Assembly (NCBI GenBank): GCA_904419105.1
Contig: CAJFQR010000075.1
Span: 1-7,095, forward strand
Source: Candidatus Avimicrobium faecavium
Lineage (GTDB): Bacteria; Bacillota; Clostridia; Oscillospirales; Ruminococcaceae
Direction of reading: 5' to 3'
Length of the DNA stretch: 7,095 bases
The translations under genes and the position numbers were made by a program. Positions within the stretch are counted from its first letter, which is position 1. The number at the start of each line of letters is the position of its first letter. Shown in pieces: positions 1 to 5,889 of the stretch. The notes beneath the pieces are model-generated. The model saw only the letters and a list, made by a program, of their open reading frames with translations. It ran no database searches and had not been told where the DNA came from.

Positions 1-1
1 G

Positions 2-1150
2 GGGTTTGGGGTCTTCTTACTGTTCTGCCCGCTGCTGGCCCGCATCGAGATGATCAGCGACTACACCGCCCTGATCTACATCTATGTATTCGCCGCCGCG
101 CTGCAGGGGGTCAGCGCCCAGTTCGTCCGGGCGATGGGACTGGTGCGGCTCTTCGCCTTCAACGGCATCCTGAACACCGTCTCCACCGTGGTGTGCAATG
201 TGCTCTTCCTGGTGGTGATGGGCTGGGGCATGTACGGATATATCCTGTCGGTGGTGGTGTCCAACTTTGTGTCAATGGCCTTTTTGTGGGTCACCGCCCG
301 GCTCTACCGGTATATGAAGAGCTTCCGGCGCCTCCCCCGGGGCACCGTCCGGGAGATGATCGTCTACTCGCTGCCGCTGATCCCCGCCACCATCATGTGG
401 AGCATCACCAATGTGTCCGACCGGTTCTTTGTCACCTACTACCTGGGGGAGGCCCAGAACGGCATCTACTCGGTGGCCTATAAGCTGCCCACCATCATCT
501 CGGTGATCTCGGCTATCTTCACCCAGGCCTGGCAGCTCTCGGCCATCGGCGAGCGGGAGAGCGAGGACCGGGAGCAGTTCTACTCCAACATCTTCCAGAG
601 CTACCAGACCATCGTCTTTCTGGCGGCCGGCGGAATCCTGCTGCTGATCAAGCCGCTGATGCACATTCTGGTCACCGACGAATTCTTCGAGGCCTGGCAG
701 TACACCCCGCTGCTGGTGGTGTCGGTGGTGTTCAGCTGCTTCTCCTCCTACTTTGCCTCCATCTACATGGCCAGCAAGAAGAACATCATGGCCATGGTGA
801 CCATCTTCGTCGGGGCGGTGCTCAACATCATCCTCAACTACCTGTGGATCCCGGTCTACGGCCTCAACGGCGCCGCCGGGGCCACCGCCGTCTGCTATAT
901 CCTCATCTTCCTGCTGCGGGCCATCGACACCCGCCGGCTGGTGTTCCTCGACCTCGACTGGAAAAAGCTCGCCCTCAACTCGCTGCTCCTCGGCATCCAG
1001 TGCTGGCTGGTGCTGGACAACGGCAAGTACCTCTACCCGATGGAGGCGGCGGTGCTCTTCGCGATGCTGCTGGTGAACCTCCGGGGCATTCTCACGGTGG
1101 CCGACCGGTTCTACCGGGCCTTCGTCCTCCACCGCCGGGCCGGCGCCTGA
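2..1150 (+). CDS. Polysaccharide/oligosaccharide flippase (MOP superfamily, Wzx-like), 5'-truncated
   Basis: This is the C-terminal 382 residues of an integral membrane protein. The reading frame is open to the left edge, so the Met codon at position 50 is internal and the true start lies outside the window. Flippases of this family are usually about 450-500 residues, so roughly 100 N-terminal residues (the first membrane segments) are missing. The visible part alternates hydrophobic helices with short charged loops. It includes a helix pair joined by the typical segment 'YSLPLIPATIMWSITNVSDR' (window nt 365-424), followed by 'YYLGEAQNGIYSVAYKLP', which matches the central repeat of polysaccharide-biosynthesis (RfbX/Wzx) exporters. 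Proteins of this kind move undecaprenyl- or lipid-linked glycans across the cytoplasmic membrane. The glycan cannot be told from sequence, and no glycosyltransferase neighbour is visible. The gene ends 12 nt before a strong terminator, so it closes its transcription unit. Lipid II flippase (MurJ) is less likely, because the charged signature loops of MurJ are not seen. Confidence 0.85.
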   Translation, partial: GFGVFLLFCPLLARIEMISDYTALIYIYVFAAALQGVSAQFVRAMGLVRLFAFNGILNTVSTVVCNVLFLVVMGWGMYGYILSVVVSNFVSMAFLWVTARLYRYMKSFRRLPRGTVREMIVYSLPLIPATIMWSITNVSDRFFVTYYLGEAQNGIYSVAYKLPTIISVISAIFTQAWQLSAIGERESEDREQFYSNIFQSYQTIVFLAAGGILLLIKPLMHILVTDEFFEAWQYTPLLVVSVVFSCFSSYFASIYMASKKNIMAMVTIFVGAVLNIILNYLWIPVYGLNGAAGATAVCYILIFLLRAIDTRRLVFLDLDWKKLALNSLLLGIQCWLVLDNGKYLYPMEAAVLFAMLLVNLRGILTVADRFYRAFVLHRRAGA

Positions 1151-1162
1151 GCTCCCCGCTGT

Positions 1163-1191
1163 AAAAAATGCCGCGCACCGCGGCTTTTTTT
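1163..1191 (+). terminator. Intrinsic terminator after the flippase gene
   Basis: A perfect 6-bp GC stem (GCCGCG at 1170-1175 with CGCGGC at 1179-1184) closes a CAC loop and is followed directly by seven T residues (1185-1191). Six A residues precede it at 1163-1168. It starts 12 nt after the flippase stop codon and lies upstream of the next promoter, so it should isolate the two units. Confidence 0.9.
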
Positions 1192-1202
1192 CTGCCCCGG
1201 GC

Positions 1203-1233
1203 TTGACTTTGAGTACGCTCTCAGGTTTATAAT
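1203..1233 (+). promoter_or_regulatory. Promoter with 19-bp spacer and MerR-type operator for the DUF362 gene
   Basis: The -35 hexamer TTGACT (1203-1208) and a perfect -10 hexamer TATAAT (1228-1233) are separated by 19 bp instead of the usual 17. The spacer holds an imperfect dyad, ACTTTGAG (1206-1213) and CTCTCAGG (1218-1225) around TACG, with the outer C/T and inner GAG/CTC positions symmetric. An over-long spacer with a dyad between the hexamers is the known architecture of promoters that MerR-family activators untwist. The segment resembles the CTTGACTT...GAGT...CTC...AGGTTTAT operators of MerR/NmlR-type regulators. Transcription should start near 1240. No merR gene is in the window, so the regulator is unknown and the family assignment is inference. 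Confidence 0.72.
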
Positions 1234-1246
1234 GATAGGCGGTAAC

Positions 1247-1270
1247 GGGCCCGGCGGGTAACCGGGACCC
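1247..1270 (+). other. Hairpin in the 5' leader of the DUF362 mRNA
   Basis: Bases 1247-1254 (GGGCCCGG) pair with 1262-1270 (CCGGGACCC) through eight G-C pairs with a single bulged A at 1267, around a 7-nt loop. It lies directly after the predicted transcription start and ahead of the ribosome binding site at 1293. It has no U tract and is not a terminator. A 5' RNA-stabilising role is possible, but chance pairing in GC-rich DNA is also possible. Confidence 0.35.
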
Positions 1271-1306
1271 AGGACTGCATCAATGGGTTATGAAAGGAAC
1301 ATTTTC

Positions 1307-2437
1307 ATGGAAAGATCCAAAGTCTACTTCACCAGCTTCCGCACCCGTCTCGGGGAGGGGCTGCCCCACAAGCTCCAGCGCTTCCTCAAGGCGGCGGGCG
1401 TCGGGGAGATCGATATGAGCGGCAAGTTCGTCGCCATCAAGATGCACTTCGGCGAGCTGGGCAACATCGCCTACCTGCGCCCGAACTACGCCAAGGCGGT
1501 GGCCGACCTCATCAAGGAGCTCGGCGGCATCCCCTTCCTCACCGACTGCAACACCCTCTACCCCGGCAGCCGCAAAAACGCCATCGAGCACCTCTACTGT
1601 GCCTGGGAGAACGGCTTCACCCCGCTGTCCGCCGGCTGCCCGGTGATCATCGCCGACGGCCTCAAGGGCACCGACGATGTGGAGGTCCCGGTGGAGGGCG
1701 GCGAGTATGTCAAGAGCGCCAAGATCGGCCGGGCCATCATGGACGCCGATGTGTTCATCAGCCTGTCCCACTTCAAGGGGCATGAGATGACCGGCTTCGG
1801 CGGCGCCATCAAGAACATCGGCATGGGCTGCGGCAGCCGCGCCGGCAAGAAGGAGCAGCACTCCAACGGCAAGGCCTCCATCGACGAGGCTGCCTGCCGG
1901 GGCTGCCGCCAGTGCCTGAAGGAGTGCGCCAACGACGCCCTCCACTTCGACGCCGAGGCCCGCAAGATGCGCATCAACCAGAACAACTGCGTCGGCTGCG
2001 GCCGCTGTGTCGGCGCCTGCAACTTCGACGCCATCTCCTTTGCCAACGACGCCGCCATCTCCGAGCTCAACTGCCGCATGGCCGAGTACACCAAGGCGGT
2101 GGTGGACGGCCGGCCCCAGTTCCACATCTCGCTGGTGCTGGACATCTCCCCCTACTGCGACTGCCACCCCGAAAACGACGCCCCGATCCTGCCGGACATC
2201 GGCATGTTCTGCTCCACCGACCCGCTGGCCCTGGACCAGGCCTGTGTGGACGCCTGCCTCAAGGCCCAGCCGCTGCCGGACAGCATCCTCGGCGACCACA
2301 TGAGAGAAGAGGGCTTCTGCGACCACCACGACCACTTTGTCAACACCACCCCCGAGTCGGAGTACCAGACCTGCCTGGCCCACGCCGAGAAGATCGGCCT
2401 CGGCTCAAGAGAGTACGACCTGATCGAAGTGAAGTAA
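1307..2437 (+). CDS. DUF362 domain protein with two [4Fe-4S] ferredoxin motifs
   Basis: This is a 376-residue soluble protein. The N-terminal two thirds is a DUF362 domain starting 'SKVYFTSF' and containing 'KMHFGELGN' (about 45-53) and the family signature 'SHFKGHEMTGFGGAIKNIGM' (154-173). An 8Fe ferredoxin-like insert follows, with two clean CxxCxxCxxxC motifs at Cys197/200/203/207 and Cys228/231/234/238, which should bind two [4Fe-4S] clusters. The C-terminal part returns to DUF362 sequence ('CSTDPLALDQACVDAC', 302-317). DUF362 proteins have no established general reaction; a redox or electron-transfer role is inferred from the clusters. There is no signal peptide, so it is probably cytoplasmic. 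The start at 1307 is preferred over the in-frame ATG at 1283 because AAAGGA (1293-1298) sits 8 nt before 1307 and downstream of the earlier ATG, and because family members begin close to 'SKVYF'. The gene is monocistronic, between a MerR-type promoter and a terminator, which suggests induction by a specific chemical or redox signal. Confidence 0.92.
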   Translation: MERSKVYFTSFRTRLGEGLPHKLQRFLKAAGVGEIDMSGKFVAIKMHFGELGNIAYLRPNYAKAVADLIKELGGIPFLTDCNTLYPGSRKNAIEHLYCAWENGFTPLSAGCPVIIADGLKGTDDVEVPVEGGEYVKSAKIGRAIMDADVFISLSHFKGHEMTGFGGAIKNIGMGCGSRAGKKEQHSNGKASIDEAACRGCRQCLKECANDALHFDAEARKMRINQNNCVGCGRCVGACNFDAISFANDAAISELNCRMAEYTKAVVDGRPQFHISLVLDISPYCDCHPENDAPILPDIGMFCSTDPLALDQACVDACLKAQPLPDSILGDHMREEGFCDHHDHFVNTTPESEYQTCLAHAEKIGLGSREYDLIEVK

Positions 2438-2458
2438 ACCGGCCTCTTCTTTGCCGTG

Positions 2459-2489
2459 AAAAAGCCTCCGCTGCTGCGGAGGCTTTTTT
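2459..2489. terminator. Bidirectional terminator between convergent units
   Basis: A perfect 8-bp stem, GCCTCCGC (2464-2471) with GCGGAGGC (2476-2483), closes a TGCT loop. It is flanked by five A residues on the left (2459-2463) and six T residues on the right (2484-2489). It therefore reads as an intrinsic terminator on both strands, ending the DUF362 transcript from the left and the mnmA unit from the right (stop codon at 2501). Confidence 0.93.
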
Positions 2490-2500
2490 GTTTCCCCGGC

Positions 2501-3064
2501 TCAGGAGATCCGGGGCTTGCAGATGATCTCGATGACTTTGGTCTCAAAGAGGTTGTTGGAGTGACCCGGGATCAGGCTGATGGCATAGTCCGCCCCGTGT
2601 CCGCAGCCACCCACGGCAATGATCTCCTCGCCATAGGGAATGGCGCCGTTGTCCATTGCCATCAGCGAAATCTCCACCCCCACCTTCATGCCCTGGCCGA
2701 GCATTTTCAGGGTGTCCGCCATTAGAATTGCCGGTGTCCAGCCGCCGTACCGGTTGACAATGCCCCGTTCCGCCCCGGAGAGAGCGTGGGTGGCGGTGAT
2801 TACCGTCACCCCCCGGTCGGTGAGCTCTTTTCGCTTTTCCGGGGTCATTTCACATTGGCCGGGGCCCAGGTCGCCGTAGCAGTGGGTCACGCTGACAATG
2901 TGCATCGGCACCCCGGCCTTTTCAAAGGTGTCCAGAAAGATATCGGCGGTGTAGCCGGTTTTGGATGCCAGCACCAGATGCCGGATGCCGTGCTCCTTAG
3001 CATAGGCACAGGCCAGCTCCGCCGTCTTTTCGGTGTTCTGCCAGCCCTTTTCGGGAAAGATCAT
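2501..3064 (-). CDS. Stand-alone pyruvate kinase alpha/beta (C-terminal) domain protein
   Basis: This 187-residue protein corresponds to the allosteric C-terminal domain of pyruvate kinase (PK_C fold) without the catalytic barrel. Visible family marks are 'LASKTGYTA' (32-40), which resembles the loop that binds sugar-phosphate effectors in pyruvate kinase, 'ATHALSGAERG' (91-101), and the C-terminal block 'GGCGHGADYAISLIP' (152-166) followed by 'ETKVIEIICKPR' (174-185). Proteins of this size are known in clostridia and archaea, but their function is not established; sensing a phosphorylated metabolite is a guess. The frame stays open 54 codons further upstream, but that stretch overlaps another small gene. 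ATG at 3064 has AAAGGAG (3073-3079) at 8-nt spacing and gives the normal family start. It is the last gene of the minus-strand unit, 41 nt after the small membrane gene. Six 60-base lines counted by eye in it run from 50 to 63% GC, clearly below mnmA and nadE. Confidence 0.85.
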   Translation of the reverse strand: MIFPEKGWQNTEKTAELACAYAKEHGIRHLVLASKTGYTADIFLDTFEKAGVPMHIVSVTHCYGDLGPGQCEMTPEKRKELTDRGVTVITATHALSGAERGIVNRYGGWTPAILMADTLKMLGQGMKVGVEISLMAMDNGAIPYGEEIIAVGGCGHGADYAISLIPGHSNNLFETKVIEIICKPRIS

Positions 3065-3092
3065 ACCAATCGCTCCTTTATTTATGATTTTA

Positions 3093-3106
3093 ACCGGAAA
3101 ACCGGT
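3093..3106 (-). repeat. Short inverted repeat at the end of the small membrane protein gene
   Basis: ACCGG (3093-3097) and CCGGT (3102-3106) form a perfect 5-bp inverted repeat around four A residues (TTTT on the transcribed minus strand). Its edge touches the stop codon of the 56-residue gene and it lies ahead of the ribosome binding site of the PK_C-like gene. No U tract follows on the minus strand, so it is not a terminator. It may be a weak processing or attenuation hairpin, or chance. Confidence 0.3.
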
Positions 3107-3276
3107 CAGTTCCAGAACCAGTGAAAGGGGTTCAGCGCCTCCCGGAAAAACAGCCGGAAGGTGCGGCGGAAGGCTCCCCGTTCCCGGCGGCAGAAAGCCG
3201 CCCGTACCCCGGCAATCCCAAGGCAAACCACTCCGTAGAGCAGTACCCCCAGGAGAACGCCTGCCATCTGTTCCAT
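3106..3276 (-). CDS. Small single-pass membrane protein, 56 residues, hypothetical
   Basis: I do not recognise this protein. Translation from ATG at 3276 gives 56 residues. A hydrophobic segment at about residues 5-24 ('AGVLLGVLLYGVVCLGIAGV') is long enough to span the membrane. It is followed by a strongly basic region with eight Arg between residues 25 and 45, and an aromatic C terminus 'NPFHWFWN'. The positive-inside rule predicts an N-out, C-in single-pass protein. A purine-rich AAAAGAG lies 7 nt before the start and is a weaker ribosome site than those of its neighbours; a second in-frame ATG is at 3267. The gene fills the gap between mnmA (22 nt upstream) and the PK_C-like gene (41 nt downstream) on the same strand, which is the main reason to believe it. 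Function is unknown. The neighbouring frame that reads through this region from the PK_C-like gene gives a Pro/Gly-rich sequence with no recognisable domain. Confidence 0.7.
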   Translation of the reverse strand: MEQMAGVLLGVLLYGVVCLGIAGVRAAFCRRERGAFRRTFRLFFREALNPFHWFWN

Positions 3277-3298
3277 ATTATCGCTCTTTTCTATCTGC

Positions 3299-4372
3299 TC
3301 AGTCCTCCGGCGGGAGCTCCGGCAGGATGATGCCCCCGCCCCAGAGGATCTCCCCCCGGTAGAACACCACCGACTGCCCCGGCGTCACCGCCCGCTGCCC
3401 TTCGATAAACTCCACCAGCACCCGGCCCCCCTCCAGCGGGTAGAGGGTGGCCGCCGCCGGCCGGGCGGCGTAGCGGATCTTGGCGGTGACCGCCACTGGG
3501 CCGGTGAGCTCCCCCTCCAACAGGTTCAGCTCCCCGGCGGTCAGCCGCCGCCGGAAGAGCCCCTCCCCGGCCGAGAGGGTGACGGTGTTGTGCGCCGGGT
3601 CGATGCCGGTGACGAACATCCGCTGCCCGAAGCCGACCCCGAGCCCCCGCCGCTGGCCGATGGTATACTTCCAGCAGCCGTCGTGGCGGCCGATCACCGC
3701 CCCGTCCCCGTCGAGGAAGTCCCCGGGCGCCGGCGTCAGCCCGGCGTACCGCTCAAGGAAGCCAGGCATGTCCCCGTCGGGGATAAAGCAGACATCCTGG
3801 CTCTCCGCCTTGTCGTACACCGGCAGGCCGGCCTCCCGGGCCAGCGCCCGGACGGCGTCCTTTTCATACTGCCACAGCGGCAGCTCCACCCGCTCCAGCG
3901 CCTGACGGGGCAGCGCCCAGAGCATATAACTCTGGTCCTTGCGCCGGTCCGCCGCGGCAGCCAGATGGGCCCGGCCCTCCCCGTCCCGGAGGATCCTGGC
4001 GTAGTGGCCGGTGGCGATGCGCGCATAGCCCAGCCGGTCCGCCGCCTCCAGCAGCCCCGGGAATTTGATCGACCGGTTGCAGTCCACGCAGGGGTTCGGG
4101 GTGCGCCCCTGCCGGTAGCTCTCGGCAAAGCGCCGGATCACCGCCGCCTCAAACCGCTCCCGCAGGTCGATGATGTGGTGGGGGATACCCAGGATCCGGC
4201 ACACCTCCGCAGCGTCGGCGGCCTCCCGCTCGGTGCCGCAGCGGCCGTCGGCGCCGTTCCACAGCAAAAAGGTGGCCCCTGCCACCCGGAAGCCCTGCCG
4301 CTGCAGCAGCAGCGCCGCCGCCGACGAGTCCACCCCGCCGCTCATGCCCACCAGTACACTCGTCTTTTCCAT
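3299..4372 (-). CDS. mnmA: tRNA-specific 2-thiouridylase MnmA
   Basis: This cytoplasmic enzyme adds sulfur to C2 of the wobble uridine (U34) of the Lys, Glu and Gln tRNAs. It uses ATP to adenylate the base and a persulfide relayed from a cysteine desulfurase. The 357 residues match the usual family length. The N-terminal PP-loop 'GMSGGVDSS' (9-17) binds ATP. The two catalytic cysteines are present: Cys98 in 'NPCVDCNRSIKF' and Cys195 in 'SQDVCFIP'. 'TGHYAR' (121-126), 'DQSYML' (146-151) and 'YTIGQRRGLG' (236-245) are also family signatures, and the C-terminal beta-barrel region is complete. ATG at 4372 is chosen because AGGAG (4378-4382) lies 5 nt before it. The in-frame GTG at 4387 lies upstream of that site and overlaps the preceding stop codon. 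The start is 11 nt after the PHP-family gene, so the two are probably co-transcribed. No cysteine desulfurase gene is in the window. Confidence 0.97.
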   Translation of the reverse strand: MEKTSVLVGMSGGVDSSAAALLLQRQGFRVAGATFLLWNGADGRCGTEREAADAAEVCRILGIPHHIIDLRERFEAAVIRRFAESYRQGRTPNPCVDCNRSIKFPGLLEAADRLGYARIATGHYARILRDGEGRAHLAAAADRRKDQSYMLWALPRQALERVELPLWQYEKDAVRALAREAGLPVYDKAESQDVCFIPDGDMPGFLERYAGLTPAPGDFLDGDGAVIGRHDGCWKYTIGQRRGLGVGFGQRMFVTGIDPAHNTVTLSAGEGLFRRRLTAGELNLLEGELTGPVAVTAKIRYAARPAAATLYPLEGGRVLVEFIEGQRAVTPGQSVVFYRGEILWGGGIILPELPPED

Positions 4373-4383
4373 CGCCGCTCCTC

Positions 4384-5196
4384 TCACAGCAGCCGCAGCA
4401 TCACCGGCTGCCGGTTCTTAAAGAAGGTAAAGTACTTGAAGCCCACGCTCTTGAGCAGCTCCATGCCCGCCTGGATGTCGCAGCCGATGTCCTCGCAGCG
4501 CTCGGCGTCGGAGCCGATGGTAATCATCTCCCCGCCGTAGTCGCGGTACATGGCCAGGTATTTGTTCGACGGGGTAAAGGCCTCGATCTCCATGCGCAGC
4601 CCGCCGGTGTTCAGCTCCAGGGCGATGCCCCGCTCCACCAGCCCCTTCATGATCTCGGCAAAGACATCGTCCATCTTCGCCAGGTCCACCGTGCGGTTGT
4701 AGGGCTTGAGGTAGCGCAGCGGGTAGCCCAGATGGGCCAGGCTGTCAAACCTGCCCCACTGCACCACCTCGAGGAGCTCCTCGTAGTAGCTGCGGAACAC
4801 ATCCTGCAGGTCCAGCGCCGGGTGGGCGTAGTTGAGCATCATCATATCGCCGTACCTGCGGGTCTTGTGCAGCGAACCGAGGACGAAGTCGAAGCGGTTT
4901 TTCCCGATGACCTCCTCGGCCCGGACCGGGTCGGCCAGCGGCTGGCACATCTCGACGCCGTTGGTGACAATGAGCTGCTGGGAAAAGACATCCTGGGCCT
5001 TGCGGGCGGCAAAGCAGGAGTACATCAGCCGCTTGCCGTAGCGCTGCTCCTCAAACTCCTGCATATCGCAGGAATCGGTGACACAGATGCCGGAGATGCC
5101 CTTGTCCACCGCAGCGGAACACAGAGCGGTAACCAGGTCCCGCCCCTCCGGGGAGTTGTCCGAGTGGACATGGCTGTCGAACAGATTGATATACAT
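4384..5196 (-). CDS. HisJ-family PHP phosphoesterase-like protein with altered metal-site residues
   Basis: This 270-residue protein has a PHP-domain layout like histidinol-phosphatase HisJ, which makes histidinol from its phosphate. Visible motifs in order are HxH (His9, His11) in 'FDSHVHSDNSPEG', 'GVEMCQ' (Glu82), 'GSLHKT' (His110), 'SLAHLGYPLRY' (His155) and 'TIGSDAE' (Asp230). Two positions that are normally His in this family are not: 'TDH' reads TDS (Ser42), and 'SDAH' reads SDAE (Glu232). The enzyme may therefore have a changed metal site, another substrate or low activity. No histidine biosynthesis genes are nearby. Start choice: GAGGAG (5208-5213) lies 11 nt before ATG 5196. ATG 5220 is in frame but would leave a leader of only about 12 nt after the predicted promoter and has a poor ribosome site. 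It is the first gene of the unit that contains mnmA. Confidence 0.82.
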   Translation of the reverse strand: MYINLFDSHVHSDNSPEGRDLVTALCSAAVDKGISGICVTDSCDMQEFEEQRYGKRLMYSCFAARKAQDVFSQQLIVTNGVEMCQPLADPVRAEEVIGKNRFDFVLGSLHKTRRYGDMMMLNYAHPALDLQDVFRSYYEELLEVVQWGRFDSLAHLGYPLRYLKPYNRTVDLAKMDDVFAEIMKGLVERGIALELNTGGLRMEIEAFTPSNKYLAMYRDYGGEMITIGSDAERCEDIGCDIQAGMELLKSVGFKYFTFFKNRQPVMLRLL

Positions 5197-5238
5197 AGGA
5201 TCAGGCGCTCCTCTTTTCATTCAGACTCTTCTGCCCCT

Positions 5239-5266
5239 ATTGTACCATATCTGTCCGGTTTCGCAA
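5239..5266 (-). promoter_or_regulatory. Minus-strand promoter for the PHP-mnmA unit
   Basis: Read on the minus strand, TTGCGA (-35, 5266-5261) and TACAAT (-10, 5244-5239) are 16 bp apart. A TG dinucleotide one base before the -10 makes it an extended -10. Transcription should start near 5232, giving a leader of about 36 nt to ATG 5196. The -35 lies within a 7-bp inverted repeat (5254-5271). Confidence 0.72.
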
Positions 5267-5271
5267 CCGGA
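5254..5271. repeat. Inverted repeat overlapping the -35 of the PHP-mnmA promoter (candidate operator)
   Basis: TCCGGTT (5254-5260) and AACCGGA (5265-5271) are perfect 7-bp arms around TCGC. The repeat covers the whole minus-strand -35 element, which is where a repressor site would act. It is also about 23 bp upstream of the -35 for the divergent acetyltransferase gene, so one bound protein could affect both. No cognate regulator is visible. Confidence 0.4.
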
Positions 5272-5293
5272 AAGGGAAAATTCGCCCCGCACC

Positions 5294-5322
5294 TTGCGTC
5301 CCCCGGCCGCCGGTGCTATCAT
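5294..5322 (+). promoter_or_regulatory. Promoter for the GNAT acetyltransferase gene
   Basis: TTGCGT (5294-5299) and TATCAT (5317-5322) are 17 bp apart, with a TG at 5314-5315 giving an extended -10. The spacer holds a short GC palindrome (CCGGC-C-GCCGG, 5303-5313). The predicted start near 5329 leaves a leader of about 27 nt containing the AAGGAG at 5341-5346. Confidence 0.65.
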
Positions 5323-5355
5323 AAGAGCAGAGATGCCAAAAAGGAGTGACCACCG

Positions 5356-5883
5356 ATGATCTTTCGCAAAGCCACCGAGGCCGACCTGGACGCCGTCGAG
5401 GCCGGCTACACCGAACTGCTCACCCACGAACGGGACCACGGCGCCTGGACCGCCTGGAAGCTCGGGGTCTACCCCACCCGGGCCAGCGCCCGGACGGCGC
5501 TGGAGGCCGGCGAGCTCTATGTCCTCGAGCTGGAGGACGGCAGCCTGCCGGTGAGCGTGATCCTGGGCCGGACCCAGCCGGAGGAATACGCCTCGATCCC
5601 CTGGCAGATCCCCGCCGACGGGGACCGGGCCCTGGTGGTGCACACCCTCTGCGTGCGGCCCTCGGCCAGCGGCCGGGGCCTTGGCAAGGAGACGGTCCGC
5701 CAGATCCTGGCCGAGGCCCGGCGTCAGGGCTGTGCCGCCGTCCGGCTGGACACCGGCAGCCAGAACAAGCCCGCCGTCGGCCTCTACACCGGGCAGGGCT
5801 TCACGCTGGCCGGCACCGGCAGCGTGCAGCTCGGCGGGCAGATCCCCCACGCCGGTCAGGTCTTTCTCGAGCACGCGGTCTGA
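5356..5883 (+). CDS. GNAT-family N-acetyltransferase
   Basis: This 175-residue cytoplasmic protein is of the Gcn5-related acetyltransferase fold, which transfers an acetyl group from acetyl-CoA to an amine. Its length is typical of single-domain members. The central strand 'ALVVHTLCVRP' (92-102) leads into the acetyl-CoA pyrophosphate loop 'SASGRGLGKE' (103-112), which keeps the two glycines (108, 110) but has Ser at the position that is usually Gln or Arg. The helix 'TVRQILAEARRQG' (113-125), the strand 'AVRLDT' (128-133) and the family ending 'NKPAVGLYTGQGF' (137-149) follow. The substrate cannot be predicted; the N-terminal half is unlike antibiotic or ribosomal-protein acetyltransferases I can recall. 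The start is set by AAGGAG (5341-5346) 9 nt upstream. It is monocistronic, transcribed divergently from the PHP-mnmA unit, and closed by its own terminator. Confidence 0.9.
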   Translation: MIFRKATEADLDAVEAGYTELLTHERDHGAWTAWKLGVYPTRASARTALEAGELYVLELEDGSLPVSVILGRTQPEEYASIPWQIPADGDRALVVHTLCVRPSASGRGLGKETVRQILAEARRQGCAAVRLDTGSQNKPAVGLYTGQGFTLAGTGSVQLGGQIPHAGQVFLEHAV

Positions 5884-5889
5884 CCGCGG

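Noticed and set aside
272..1132. A 286-codon minus-strand frame opposite the flippase gene
   Set aside because: It is rich in Glu/Asp/His/Gly/Val, as expected for the antisense of GC-rich membrane-protein codons, and has no recognisable family.
1283..1306. Earlier ATG for the DUF362 gene
   Set aside because: The ribosome binding site (1293-1298) lies downstream of it, and the eight added residues do not resemble the family.
1280..2383. A 367-codon minus-strand frame opposite the DUF362 gene
   Set aside because: It is rich in Val/Gly/Ala/Asp with no motif. The opposite strand encodes a clear two-cluster DUF362 protein.
3065..3226. Upstream extension of the PK_C-like gene by 54 codons
   Set aside because: The added sequence is Pro/Gly-rich and unlike the family, it overlaps the small membrane protein gene, and a strong AAAGGAG site marks ATG 3064 instead.
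4373..4387. GTG start for mnmA overlapping the stop codon of the PHP gene
   Set aside because: The AGGAG at 4378-4382 lies inside the extension and serves ATG 4372; known MnmA proteins start close to the PP-loop, as that ATG gives.
3590..4540. A 316-codon plus-strand frame opposite mnmA and the end of the PHP gene
   Set aside because: Its sequence is compositionally biased and spans two well-recognised genes on the other strand; no domain is visible.
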